In this document: positions 15,785 to 23,982 of the stretch, piece by piece
Position numbering within the stretch: the first letter of the stretch is position 1
Layout: each line of letters starts with the position of its first letter
NCBI RefSeq assembly: GCF_018881545.1
Contig: NZ_JACVQD010000001.1
Span: 176,520-213,759 of the forward strand
DNA from: Polynucleobacter alcilacus
GTDB lineage: Bacteria > Pseudomonadota > Gammaproteobacteria > Burkholderiales > Burkholderiaceae
Length of the DNA stretch: 37,240 nt
Direction: 5' to 3'
Program-made: the position numbers and the translations under genes
The notes under the pieces: model-generated
The model's database searches: none
What the model was told of the DNA's origin: nothing
The model's input: only the letters and a program-made list of their open reading frames with translations

Positions 15785-15831
15785 CTACTAGGCGCTGGTT
15801 ATATCGAATATGAAATTAATAGGAGCGAACC

Positions 15832-16302
15832 ATGAAGCAAGATAAATTTCTAGTGAACAAATTGCTGCTACCAATATTATTGATTGGACTTATTTTTTCT
15901 GAAACGGTAAATGCTCAATGGGCATTTGCTGCACGTCATGTCATTGGGCGTATCAATCAGATGACTCAGGATGATTCAAATGGCAAACCAGCATTTCAAT
16001 TTGCAACAGTAATCATAGACGCTCCTGCGAACAAAGTTTACTCAACGGCAGTCAATGTGGTTAGTCAAAATCAAGCCATCACCATTGTTTCTCAAGACTC
16101 ACAAAATTTAAAATTAAAGGTTTCTGAAGGCAATAAAAGTACCTCATTAAGTGTAGTTCCATTGAGTGATAAATCGTCTGAAATTATGATCTCTGCTACT
16201 GCTGCTCCTCAGAGCCAAGATCCCAGTACCTCAGGAGTGGTGGATTCAATATTAAAAATTTGCAAGCAGCTTAATAAGGTTTGTAAGACTGGTGCGAATT
16301 AG
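15832..16302 (+). CDS. Exported hypothetical protein
   Basis: 156 residues with a clear signal peptide ending VNAQ-W (about residue 29). The mature part has a compact alpha/beta look (ATVIIDAPANKVYSTAVNVVSQN...ITIVSQDSQNLKLKVSEGNKSTSLSVVPL), reminiscent of small periplasmic domains such as DUF3568, but I cannot assign it. A conserved-looking Cys pair occurs near the end (CKQLNKVCK). It starts 47 bases after the first sulfatase with AGGAG as ribosome-binding site and overlaps the next gene by 11 bases, so it belongs to the sulfatase operon. Confidence 0.75.
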   Translation: MKQDKFLVNKLLLPILLIGLIFSETVNAQWAFAARHVIGRINQMTQDDSNGKPAFQFATVIIDAPANKVYSTAVNVVSQNQAITIVSQDSQNLKLKVSEGNKSTSLSVVPLSDKSSEIMISATAAPQSQDPSTSGVVDSILKICKQLNKVCKTGAN

Positions 16303-17098
16303 CCTAGGAATTATTTCGGTATGTGTAGGAGTGTTTGCATGCCCTGCCAACGCCCAGTCTGATCTCTCGCCGATCCCACAAGTCTCAGACCAATGGCGTT
16401 TTGAGCTAAGTCCATACTTATGGGCACCTGCAATTGCATCTACTCTCAGTTATAACGATCAGTATATTAAGTCCGTCGATCAAAATGCTAGTGATGTGCT
16501 TCACAATCTTAAATCTGGCGCAATGATTTCTGGAGAGGCACACTATGGCAATTGGGGCATCCTAGGAGATGTAGTTAGCGCAACCCTACAAAAAACTGGC
16601 GCCATTCCCGTTACCCCTCAACCGGGTGTCCGGATTAGCCTTGCCGATAAATCAACAGTGCAAAATACAATTGTGACTACCGCAGTAACCTACACAGTAA
16701 TCAAAAATGACAATGCTTATGTAGATGCTTTGGTTGGAGGTCGTTGGATAGGTACAACTTCGACAATTAACCTAACATTAACGGGGTCTACTGCGTTCAG
16801 CGACTCTAAGTCTATGTCTACTGCTGATCCAATAGTTGGATTTAAAGGTCGTTATCGTATTGCCGACTCTACTTGGTATATCCCTTTTTATGCTGATATA
16901 GGTAGTGGGGGCGGTACTACTAATGTTACTTGGCAAGCCATGTTGGGAATTGGTAAAACCATTGAGAAGTGGGTGGATATTGCGTTGGTATATCGGGGCT
17001 TGTACTACGATATGGATAGCTCAAAGACTAACGGGCAAGGCTTATTACAAAAGACTACCTTCCAGGGGCCACAATTGTCGGCAACCTTTAGGTTTTGA
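16292..17098 (+). CDS. Outer-membrane beta-barrel protein
   Basis: 268 residues from a GTG start that overlaps the preceding stop by 11 bases. Signal peptide ends CPANAQ-S (about 22). The mature protein shows alternating strands and ends in SATFRF, the aromatic C-terminus of outer-membrane barrels. FELSPYLWAPAIASTLSY at its beginning is typical of uncharacterised 8-stranded barrel families. In the sulfatase operon it may admit the sulfated substrate or release the product; substrate unknown. Confidence 0.78.
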   Translation: MRISLGIISVCVGVFACPANAQSDLSPIPQVSDQWRFELSPYLWAPAIASTLSYNDQYIKSVDQNASDVLHNLKSGAMISGEAHYGNWGILGDVVSATLQKTGAIPVTPQPGVRISLADKSTVQNTIVTTAVTYTVIKNDNAYVDALVGGRWIGTTSTINLTLTGSTAFSDSKSMSTADPIVGFKGRYRIADSTWYIPFYADIGSGGGTTNVTWQAMLGIGKTIEKWVDIALVYRGLYYDMDSSKTNGQGLLQKTTFQGPQLSATFRF

Positions 17099-17234
17099 TG
17101 CGCTTACGCCACGGTAGGGCGTAGCTTGATCTTTGGCAGTAGTCGGATTTATAGGGTAAACCATATTAATTGAGTTATTAATTTTGACTAGAAAATGCTG
17201 TTTAAACCACTTCCATTCATGTTAAATTTCATCA

Positions 17235-17310
17235 CTAGTCCTCTGAGCTGAATTAGCGTTTTGCTAAATCTATCGCCTTAGTTCTCAAGATATATCAATC
17301 CTTAGGGGCA
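17235..17310 (+). promoter_or_regulatory. Leader remnant with compensated stem-loop, upstream of sulfatase 2
   Basis: CTCTGAGCTGAATTAGCGTT onward aligns with the leader segment CTTCGAGCTGACTTGGCATT at 9029-9048; the match continues through the CTACCGCC region to the ribosome-binding site AGGGGC. The hairpin is TTAGC-GTTTT-GCTAA (17253-17267). The FNR site is not present. The 216-base gap 17099-17314 holds nothing else that I can recognise; an internal promoter or RNA element for the second half of the operon is plausible. Confidence 0.5.
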
Positions 17311-17314
17311 TTAA

Positions 17315-18787
17315 ATGAAGCTGAGTAAATTTAAGCTGTCAATTGTTAGCTTATGTTTAGGAATATCTCTAGCCTCTCCAACTGCATCTATTGCACAAAC
17401 TGCACCTACTCAAAAAAAGCCCAATATTGTTTACTTCCTGGTTGATAACACGGGATGGGGATCGTTTGGTGTTTATGGTGGAACAGTAGCTACACCAAAT
17501 ATTGATAAGTTGGCCAGCCAGGGTATTCGCTTTAATAACTACAACGTTGAGGTGCAGTGCACCCCATCTCGCTCTGCCATCATGACTGGTCGTATGCCTG
17601 TGCGTTCCGGAACTTACACAGTTCCTTGGCCAGGTCAAGGCAAGGCTGGCATGGCGCCATGGGAGTACACCATCGCTAAGCTACTTTCTGATTCAGGCTA
17701 TGCAACTGCTTTGTATGGGAAATGGCATCTTGGAGATACTCAAGGTCGAATGCCTAATGATCAAGGCTTTGATGAATGGTGGGGCATACCAAACACTTGG
17801 GATGAGGCAGGCTATACACAGTGGCCTCTATTTAAGGAGAGCGGGGTTCCTGTGCCGATGGTATGGGAAGGCAAGAAAGGTCAAAAATCTAAACCCGTCA
17901 TACCACTTGATTTAAAGATTCGTCCAGTGATTGATGAGAAGTACATCATTCCTAAGACGGTTGAATACATTAAACGTAATGCAGCAGCAGATAAACCCTT
18001 CTTTGTTTATGTGGGCTATTCAGAAATGCATGAGCCACCAATGGCTAATCCAAACTTTGCCGGAAAATCTACTCAACGCGGCGGACTATTTGCAGACTTG
18101 GTTGCTGAGATGGACTATCGTGTTGGCCAAGTAATGCAAGCAGTTAAGGAGGCTGGTGTTGAAGACAACACCATCTTTATTTTCAGTAGCGATAATGCCG
18201 GCGGCGGTGCCAGCCCTCAGATTGGTGGCGCAACTAATGGACCATTTCGTGGCAATTTCTTTAACACGCCATTTGAGGGAAGTATGCGTGTACCTGCGAT
18301 GATTCGCTGGCCTGGCCACGTCCCATCGGGCATGGTTACCGAAGAAATGTTTGCCGCAGTGGATTGGATGCCAACAATTGCTGGCATGGTGGGCTCATCC
18401 AATTTGGTTCCTAAAGATCGTCCGATCGATGGGGTTGATGCCTCGCAATTCATGCTGGGTAAAAATAAAACAACTGGTCGAGACTTATACCCATTCTTTG
18501 GTATTGATGGTGAGCTGATGTCAATTAAATGGAAGATCTATAAAACGATCTTTAGGTATGCAGAATCTCCCGAGTCTATTGGCAAGCCTTATGTGAAACC
18601 TCAGATTCCAATGATTTATGACTTGAGTAGCGATCCGCATGAAGATAACAACCTGATGTACACAGATCTGACCTTGGGTTGGGTTTATGCCCCAAGCTTT
18701 AAATGGATAGAGGGTTACGAGCAAAGTGTGAAGAAGTACCCCAATATCAAGGTTGGCGAAGATTTCAAAGGTTACGCAAATAAATAG
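17315..18787 (+). CDS. Exported arylsulfatase, CTPSR type (second)
   Basis: 490-residue periplasmic sulfatase with signal peptide (cleavage about ASIAQ, residue 28). The nucleophile motif QCTPSRSAIMTGR has Cys82 in the CxPxR form. GKWHLGD is present. Two usual metal ligands are altered in context: the N-terminal pair reads VDNTGWGSFG (Asp44-Asn45 rather than Asp-Asp), and the later block is FSSDNAGGG rather than SDNG. These changes are shared in part with the third sulfatase and may mark a subfamily. Strong ribosome-binding site AGGGGC. Thirty-two bases separate it from the next sulfatase. Confidence 0.92.
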   Translation: MKLSKFKLSIVSLCLGISLASPTASIAQTAPTQKKPNIVYFLVDNTGWGSFGVYGGTVATPNIDKLASQGIRFNNYNVEVQCTPSRSAIMTGRMPVRSGTYTVPWPGQGKAGMAPWEYTIAKLLSDSGYATALYGKWHLGDTQGRMPNDQGFDEWWGIPNTWDEAGYTQWPLFKESGVPVPMVWEGKKGQKSKPVIPLDLKIRPVIDEKYIIPKTVEYIKRNAAADKPFFVYVGYSEMHEPPMANPNFAGKSTQRGGLFADLVAEMDYRVGQVMQAVKEAGVEDNTIFIFSSDNAGGGASPQIGGATNGPFRGNFFNTPFEGSMRVPAMIRWPGHVPSGMVTEEMFAAVDWMPTIAGMVGSSNLVPKDRPIDGVDASQFMLGKNKTTGRDLYPFFGIDGELMSIKWKIYKTIFRYAESPESIGKPYVKPQIPMIYDLSSDPHEDNNLMYTDLTLGWVYAPSFKWIEGYEQSVKKYPNIKVGEDFKGYANK

Positions 18788-18819
18788 GTAGTTGCATTAA
18801 TAACAACATAGGAATTGGA

Positions 18820-20337
18820 ATGTTTTTAAAAAGAGTATTGATTGGAGTTTTATCTATTTCAATTGCTGCGCCTACTGTATTTGCACAGTCAGCCCCAGCT
18901 TCTACCAAAAAGAAGCCTAACGTTGTTTTCATTCTTGCGGATAACGTGGGTTATGGGGATATGGGGCCTTACGGTGGCGGTGAATTACGAGGTGCTCCCA
19001 CACCACGCACTGATGAATTAGCCAAGAGTGGGCTGAAGCTGACCCAGTATTTGGTAGAGCCAGCATGCACACCATCTCGTGCTGCATTAATGACGGGTCA
19101 ATACTCCATTCGTAATGGTTTGTCACTTGTTGCCGAGCCGGGTACTCCTAGTACCTTACCAGGCAAGGCCTACACAATGGGTCAATTATTTAAAGATGCA
19201 GGTTATGCAACCGCAATTTTTGGAAAATGGCATTTGGGAAGCGCACCAAAAAGCTTGCCGGGCGCTCATGGATTTGATCAGTATTACGGTTTACCGCCAG
19301 ATGTCTCTTGGGACTCTGCCACCTACGTTGCACAAGCTATACAAACACATTCCTATTCAAACGTACCCGATAAGGTTTTATATGAAAAAGGACCTTGGAT
19401 TAGTCAGCAAAAGGGAAATGGACCGCTTGAACGGGTGAAGCCATTTACGATGGAGGTCAGAGCAGAGATTGATAATGAATTGACTGAAAAATCAATTGCA
19501 TTCATGAGGCAGGAGAATGCAGCTGGTAAACCATTCTTTCTTTATCTGCCGTTCTCAATGGGTCACTCACCAAATCTTTCTTCAAAGCAGTTCGCTGGAA
19601 AGTCCCGCATTGGTCAGTACGGTGATAAATTGATGGAAGGGGATTATCACGTTGGCCAAATTATGGATGCTCTCAAAGAAATGAATATTGAGGACAATAC
19701 TATTTTGGTTTTTGCCTCTGATAATGGTAGCACCGGACAATACATGATGACTTATGATCGATTGGGTCTTGGTGCTCCTGACATGGGATCAAATGGCCCA
19801 TTTCGAGGGGATCTAGGCGAGGCTACGGAAGGAGCTGTCCGGACTTTTTGCTTTATTCGCTGGCCTGGGCATATCACCCCAAATACCTCTTCATATGCCA
19901 TGTTTTCGATCATGGACTTTATGCCAACCTTTGCCGCTATCTTAGGCGCTAAGCTACCAACAGATCGAGCCATTGATGGAGTGAATCAATTGGATACGCT
20001 TACTGGTAAGAGCAAAATAGGTAATCGCGAACATTTAATTTCATTTATTGGCGCGGATTTAGTGGCAGTTCGCTGGAAGCAGTGGAGAATGTATTTAAGG
20101 GATATGAATCGTACGGGCACTGGACAGCAAATGCTTGGCGGAATAGCTGCTAATTCAGTCCCAATGTACTACCCAAAGGTTTACAACATCGAAATGGATC
20201 CGCATGAAGATTTACAGTTAGTCAATTACGAATCAATTTCAGTGAATGCTTTCAAAGCAATTCAAGAGTATCTTGCCTCGGTTAAGAAGTTCCCCAACCC
20301 ACCACCTGCTAACTTAACCAACTTTAATGCGCTTTAA
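18820..20337 (+). CDS. Exported arylsulfatase, CTPSR type (third)
   Basis: 505-residue periplasmic sulfatase; signal peptide ends VFAQ-S (about 23). Nucleophile motif ACTPSRAALMTGQ with Cys83; GKWHLGS and FASDNGSTGQ complete the core. As in the second sulfatase, the first metal pair is Asp-Asn (LADNVGYGDMG, residues 41-42). It is more similar in plan to the second sulfatase than to the first, suggesting duplication and divergence within a common source. AGGAATTGG precedes the ATG. The next gene follows after 13 bases. Confidence 0.92.
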   Translation: MFLKRVLIGVLSISIAAPTVFAQSAPASTKKKPNVVFILADNVGYGDMGPYGGGELRGAPTPRTDELAKSGLKLTQYLVEPACTPSRAALMTGQYSIRNGLSLVAEPGTPSTLPGKAYTMGQLFKDAGYATAIFGKWHLGSAPKSLPGAHGFDQYYGLPPDVSWDSATYVAQAIQTHSYSNVPDKVLYEKGPWISQQKGNGPLERVKPFTMEVRAEIDNELTEKSIAFMRQENAAGKPFFLYLPFSMGHSPNLSSKQFAGKSRIGQYGDKLMEGDYHVGQIMDALKEMNIEDNTILVFASDNGSTGQYMMTYDRLGLGAPDMGSNGPFRGDLGEATEGAVRTFCFIRWPGHITPNTSSYAMFSIMDFMPTFAAILGAKLPTDRAIDGVNQLDTLTGKSKIGNREHLISFIGADLVAVRWKQWRMYLRDMNRTGTGQQMLGGIAANSVPMYYPKVYNIEMDPHEDLQLVNYESISVNAFKAIQEYLASVKKFPNPPPANLTNFNAL

Positions 20338-20350
20338 GAGGGAATTTTGA

Positions 20351-21319
20351 GTGCATAGCCAGCTTTGCAAAGGAAGTTTAGGAATATTTTCTAAACTTCT
20401 TTTGATTGCAATCGGCTTCTTTTCGTCACAATCAGTATTAGCAGATGAGGGCGGTGTTCCATTCTGGATGTCTGGCCAGTATGCGAGTATGGCAGCAGTA
20501 CCATCAACCCCGGGGTGGTCTTTGGTATTGATGCCCTATGTCTATAGCGGCAAAGCAGATAAGTCAAAAAACTTTCAACATGGCCAAACTATTAATGCTG
20601 GCTTAAGCACAAGAGAATCGATTGCCTTATTTCAGCTGGGATATTCGGCTGAAGAAAAGATTTTAGGAGGTCAGCCGTATGTTGGAGTGGGTTGGGGTCC
20701 TGGCTCCAATACCACTACTGCTTTTGCAAGCGTCTCAAGTATAAGTACTGAATTTAATAAAGCTAATTCGGTAACAGGAAGTACTGATATATATCCGCTG
20801 GCCAGTTTGGCTTGGAATAAAGGTAATAATAATTTTATGACCTATGTGACTGGTGATATTCCCGTGGGTACCTACAGTGCAACAGGTCTCTCTAGTATTG
20901 GCATTGGTCATGCGGCAATAGATACTGGCGGTGGCTATACGTATTTAAACAATACTACAGGCCTTGAATTTTCTGGAGTTCTAGGGGCCACTTATAACTG
21001 GAAGAATAATCAAACCAACTATCAGAGTGGAGTCGATTCTCATTTGGACTGGTCCATATCGCAATTCCTATCCAAACACTGGCAGGTGGGTATTGCAGGA
21101 TATGTTTACTATCAACTCACTGCAGACTCTGGCGTTGGGGATAGGATAGGAAACTTTAAATCTCAAGTTGCAGCCATTGGTCCACAAATTGGTTATCTAT
21201 TTAATATTGGTAAAAAGCAGGCTTATATTAATCTGCGCGCATATAAGGAGTTTTGGGCCCAGAATCGAGTCCAAGGGTATGCAACGATTGCCACTATCAG
21301 CATCCCATTAGGAGAGTAG
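20351..21319 (+). CDS. Outer-membrane transporter-like protein (phenol MetA-pathway/SphA-like family)
   Basis: 322 residues from a GTG start. Signal peptide ends SVLAD (about 32). The mature N-terminus GGVPFWMSGQYASMAAVPSTPGW (about 34-56) is the hallmark of the COG4313/MetA-pathway family of outer-membrane proteins, usually linked to uptake of hydrophobic or aromatic compounds. Strand-rich sequence continues to the end (YATIATISIPLGE). Its place between sulfatase 3 and the maturation enzyme suggests that it imports an aromatic or organic sulfate ester; inferred. Confidence 0.82.
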   Translation: MHSQLCKGSLGIFSKLLLIAIGFFSSQSVLADEGGVPFWMSGQYASMAAVPSTPGWSLVLMPYVYSGKADKSKNFQHGQTINAGLSTRESIALFQLGYSAEEKILGGQPYVGVGWGPGSNTTTAFASVSSISTEFNKANSVTGSTDIYPLASLAWNKGNNNFMTYVTGDIPVGTYSATGLSSIGIGHAAIDTGGGYTYLNNTTGLEFSGVLGATYNWKNNQTNYQSGVDSHLDWSISQFLSKHWQVGIAGYVYYQLTADSGVGDRIGNFKSQVAAIGPQIGYLFNIGKKQAYINLRAYKEFWAQNRVQGYATIATISIPLGE

Positions 21320-21326
21320 CAATACG

Positions 21327-22445
21327 ATGAATATACGACGCAGAGGTTTATTGGTTGCAATACTGATGATTTTGGGAATCAGTACATATTTGTTAAGTAG
21401 TCACTTTCTATCAACACCTCAGCAGACTATTCCTGAAATTCGCTTAGGTGATGGCGTAAATGGCCCTAAAGGTATGGCCTGGATTCCTGGCGGCGAGTTC
21501 CTCATGGGCAGTGATCATCAAAAAGCGCAAGCCAACGAGAAGCCTACGCATAAAGTGAAGGTATCAGGATTTTGGATGGATACCACTCATGTTACTAATG
21601 ATCAATTCGCCCAATTTATAAAAGAAACAAATTACAAAACCACTGCTGAGCAAATTCCCGATTGGGAAACGATCAGGGTACAGTTACCACCAGGAACGCC
21701 TAAGCCACCAGCTTCAGTATTTGTAGCTGGAGCAATGGTTTTTGTGGGAACCAAGGCCAAAGTAAATCTGAATGACTACTCTCAATGGTGGGCATATGTG
21801 CCTGGCGCAAACTGGCGTCATCCTGCTGGACCCCAGAGTAATATTGATGGCAAAGGCAATCATCCAGTAGTTCAAGTGAGTTACGAAGATGCTTTGGCAT
21901 ACGCCAAGTGGGCTGGAAAGAGATTGCCCACCGAAGCAGAGTGGGAGTTTGCAGCTCGAGGAGGTTTAAATCAAGCAACCTATGTATGGGGTGATCAATT
22001 AGAGCAGGAAGGCAAGCTGCCAGCCAATATTTGGGATGTGAAGAAGCAAGCGTTCCCGGTAGTGAGTCCAGTAATTAGTCCTAAAGCTGGAGGCGCAATC
22101 GGGACCAGTTCAGTAGGAACCTTTCCACAAAATGGCTATGGTCTATTTGATATGACTGGCAATGCGTGGCAGTGGGTTGCCGATTGGTACCGCTCAGATT
22201 ATTTTGCGATGCAAGCTAAAGAATTTGGTGATGGTGTAGCCAACAACTCTAAAGGTCCTCCTGGCTCATATGATCCAGATGATTATGGGGTGCCTGAAAA
22301 TGCACCCAAGAGGGTGATCCGAGGCGGATCATTTTTATGCAATGAAGATTACTGCCAGTCTTATCGTCCAAGTGCAAGACGTGGGGCAGATCCATTTAGT
22401 CCAATGTCGCATCTTGGATTTAGATTAGTAAAAGACTCTCAGTAG
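21327..22445 (+). CDS. Formylglycine-generating enzyme, membrane-anchored or periplasmic
   Basis: Converts the sulfatase Cys to formylglycine, using oxygen and copper. The 372-residue protein has the FGE fold landmarks: MAWIPGGEFLMGSD (about 50-63), VSYEDALAYAKWAGKRLPTEAEWEFAARGG (about 188-217), GLFDMTGNAWQWVADWY and RGGSFLCNEDYCQSYRPSARRG. In the last, Cys338 and Cys343 form the copper-binding pair, so this is a true FGE and not merely a family relative. Residues ~8-28 form a hydrophobic signal/anchor after RRR, placing the enzyme in the periplasm, unlike many cytosolic bacterial FGEs. Last gene of the sulfatase operon; a right-arm hairpin begins 8 bases after its stop. Confidence 0.92.
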   Translation: MNIRRRGLLVAILMILGISTYLLSSHFLSTPQQTIPEIRLGDGVNGPKGMAWIPGGEFLMGSDHQKAQANEKPTHKVKVSGFWMDTTHVTNDQFAQFIKETNYKTTAEQIPDWETIRVQLPPGTPKPPASVFVAGAMVFVGTKAKVNLNDYSQWWAYVPGANWRHPAGPQSNIDGKGNHPVVQVSYEDALAYAKWAGKRLPTEAEWEFAARGGLNQATYVWGDQLEQEGKLPANIWDVKKQAFPVVSPVISPKAGGAIGTSSVGTFPQNGYGLFDMTGNAWQWVADWYRSDYFAMQAKEFGDGVANNSKGPPGSYDPDDYGVPENAPKRVIRGGSFLCNEDYCQSYRPSARRGADPFSPMSHLGFRLVKDSQ

Positions 22446-22451
22446 TATTTT

Positions 22452-22619
22452 TGTCGGTTAACCCGACAAATTTGACATCTGACCATCCAGCCGCCTGTGA
22501 ATGCCACCCAATATCCGAGCTATTCCACCCGACACCACGATTCTCGGTGCCTATGCCACACCAAAAGCTAACATCTTAATGTCATTGTTTAACTAGTTGT
22601 TTTAGCTCATTTTTAAAGC
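22452..22619 (+). repeat. Island right arm with TGTCGG/CCGACA hairpin (sulfatase island)
   Basis: Begins with TGTCGG-TTAAC-CCGACA (22452-22468), 7-8 bases after the FGE stop, and continues with the same block as 13553-13722 (GACATCTGACCATCCAGCCG..., CACCCGACACCACGATTCTCGGTGCCTA..., TTTTAGCTCATTTTTAAAGC) up to att repeat 3. The hairpin may double as a transcription terminator, although it is not followed by a long T run. Confidence 0.88.
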
Positions 22620-22663
22620 TTCTAAGGCGTAGGTCGCACGTTCGAATCGTGCTGGGCAGGCCA
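22620..22663 (+). repeat. att repeat 3: copy of the tRNA-Arg 3' end
   Basis: Forty-four of 44 bases identical to 8828-8871. It closes the 8.9-kb sulfatase island (13767-22619) and is followed by a different right flank from that of copies 0-2. Confidence 0.93.
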
Positions 22664-22677
22664 AAAACTCTCTGGTC

Positions 22678-22724
22678 CGTACCGTACACATGGTTTACAT
22701 CCGGTACCGAGCACATAGTTTACA
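22678..22724. repeat. Two 22-base direct repeats at a 25-base period (insertion-sequence-end-like)
   Basis: CGTACCGTACACATGGTTTACA and GGTACCGAGCACATAGTTTACA (19 of 22 identical) lie in tandem right after att repeat 3. Tandem sites ending in TGTAAAC on the other strand resemble transposase-binding ends of insertion sequences. No transposase is nearby, so this would be a remnant; alternatively a regulator-binding array. Confidence 0.55.
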
Positions 22725-22741
22725 GTTGCCGTTCACCCTAA

Positions 22742-23071
22742 CTATTTTTTCCCATAAGCGGCATCATGGTCCGGCTCTATCAATAGAACTCGTAAAAAGT
22801 GATTTTCCCTAAAGCCAATCCCTCGAATAGATTTGCTTACACGAAAGGAGTAGAGCGCTTCAATATTTTTAGGGGCTGCAATACTGTGAATCTTTTCCCA
22901 TTTCAAGCCCTTGTCTCGATAGACTTGGTTCCAGGTTAGTTGCGTGAGTTTTTTAAAGGTAGCAAATGCCTTTTCTTGCTCTGCTAGCTCTAAATCACTC
23001 CAGGCAGATTGAAAAACAGGACTATTAAGATCAAGCTCGACTAATGGCTCAGGCTTTACGTTTCGTGCCAT
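22742..23071 (-). CDS. Probable type II toxin
   Basis: 109 residues, basic, ending HFLRVLLIEPDHDAAYGKK. The pattern of a small alpha/beta protein with SFRVSKSIRGIGFRENHFLRVLLIEPDHD resembles the RelE/ParE-type toxin core, where basic strands precede a final strand; this is a moderate-confidence call. The ATG lies within the 3' end of the upstream antitoxin-like gene (23-base overlap), the coupling expected of a toxin-antitoxin pair. It is the only gene pair between att repeats 3 and 4, consistent with a stability module. Confidence 0.65.
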   Translation of the reverse strand: MARNVKPEPLVELDLNSPVFQSAWSDLELAEQEKAFATFKKLTQLTWNQVYRDKGLKWEKIHSIAAPKNIEALYSFRVSKSIRGIGFRENHFLRVLLIEPDHDAAYGKK

Positions 23072-23339
23072 GCGCTTTAGCCATTTTTAATTTAGAAAGG
23101 TCGCTTGCTTTAGCGGGTGCTTTTTGTGCCCAGGCTAAAGCAGCAGTTAAATCCTTTTTAAGGGCTGGCGTATGTATCCACTTTTCATTATCTGGAATGA
23201 CGGTAGCGGTGCGAATCATCCAAACTCCAGGCTCTGGGCTTTCAACTAGAACCTGACGTCCTGCATATTCCTTTCCAAGCGAGATTTGCCCACTCGATCC
23301 AATGGATTTAATAACTTGGTGATCTATAACTGCGCCCAT
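23049..23339 (-). CDS. Probable antitoxin, AbrB/SpoVT-like
   Basis: 96 residues. The N-terminal part (VIKSIGSSGQISLGKEYAGRQVLVESPEPGVWMIRTATVIP) has the swapped-hairpin look of AbrB/SpoVT antitoxins; the C-terminal part (ALAWAQKAPAKASDLSKLKMAKAHGTKRKA) is basic and probably the toxin-binding tail. First gene of the pair with ribosome-binding site AGGAG. A perfect 8-base inverted repeat (23362-23369 and 23393-23400) lies upstream and may be its operator. It overlaps the toxin start by 23 bases. Confidence 0.68.
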   Translation of the reverse strand: MGAVIDHQVIKSIGSSGQISLGKEYAGRQVLVESPEPGVWMIRTATVIPDNEKWIHTPALKKDLTAALAWAQKAPAKASDLSKLKMAKAHGTKRKA

Positions 23340-23361
23340 GACATTCTCCTATATTCGTGCT

Positions 23362-23400
23362 GCATTATTGCATGATGGCATGAATTTTGTCAAATAATGC
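23362..23400 (-). promoter_or_regulatory. Inverted repeat, candidate operator of the toxin-antitoxin operon
   Basis: GCATTATT (23362-23369) and AATAATGC (23393-23400) form a perfect inverted repeat separated by 23 bases, with a further GCATGATGGCATGA direct repeat between. It begins 23 bases upstream of the antitoxin start codon, the usual place for autoregulation. Confidence 0.5.
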
Positions 23401-23532
23401 TTATTGAATGTTAAAAGCTAGATGAGGAATTGTCTTTTAAGCAACACTTATGTATTACACAGTTTATTACACAGTGCCATTTTTACGCTGTAAGCCATAG
23501 AAATATATACACATTCCAGCAGCCACGAATTC

Positions 23533-23576
23533 TTCTAAGGCGTAGGTCGCACGTTCGAATCGTGCTGGGTAGGCCA
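23533..23576 (+). repeat. att repeat 4: copy of the tRNA-Arg 3' end
   Basis: Forty-three of 44 bases identical to 8828-8871 (C to T at 23570). It closes the toxin-antitoxin island (22664-23532). The preceding arm (23401-23532) does not carry the TGTCGG hairpin, unlike the other right arms. Beyond these elements the gap 23340-23691 shows no gene. Confidence 0.92.
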
Positions 23577-23691
23577 ACCTAGTAAATCAGAAATTCTAAT
23601 AATATTCACTTACCTTATTTCAGTCTTTGCCATTAGTTGAAGCACGATAAATCATGGCACTACCAATATTGGCTACCGATCATTTTTTTGC

Positions 23692-23838
23692 TTAGTCTTG
23701 TCTTTCATCTTGCGCTTTCTTTTTCAAGCCTTTTTCTCGCTCCTTTTTAAGGTCACGCAATTGCCACCATACAAATAGCAAAACTCCTCCGAAGATCAGC
23801 ACTACTTCAATTAAGATAACGGGACCAAAATTATCCAT
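23692..23838 (-). CDS. Small single-pass membrane protein, 48 residues
   Basis: ATG at 23836-23838, 48 codons and TAA. MDNFGPVILIEVVLIFGG begins a single transmembrane helix (about 5-25, LIEVVLIFGGVLLFVWWQL), followed by a highly basic, charged tail (RDLKKEREKGLKKKAQDERQD). A good ribosome-binding site (AAAGGAAC) lies at normal spacing. Tiny proteins of this plan (helix plus charged coiled tail) are common in betaproteobacteria; function unknown. It is divergent from psiE. Confidence 0.72.
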   Translation of the reverse strand: MDNFGPVILIEVVLIFGGVLLFVWWQLRDLKKEREKGLKKKAQDERQD

Positions 23839-23982
23839 AAATGTTCCTTTTAGCGGATATCTTAATCATGAATCATCATTTAGAGCTTGGTTTTGTATAT
23901 TGGAGTAAATTTTTCCTGTGTAATTTAAGGGGCATATGGGCTAATATAACTGTAAATCTACTCATGATAAAAAAGTCAGCTT

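Noticed and set aside
13553..22663. Interpretation of the cassettes as an integron array with attC sites
   Set aside because: Repeats derive from a tRNA 3' end and are nearly identical in sequence, whereas attC sites share structure more than sequence; no IntI and no GTTRRRY-ended imperfect palindromes were found.
23950..23975. Possible Pho box ahead of psiE (CTGTAAATCTACTCATGA)
   Set aside because: Only the first half-site resembles the consensus; the second does not fit at the 11-base step.
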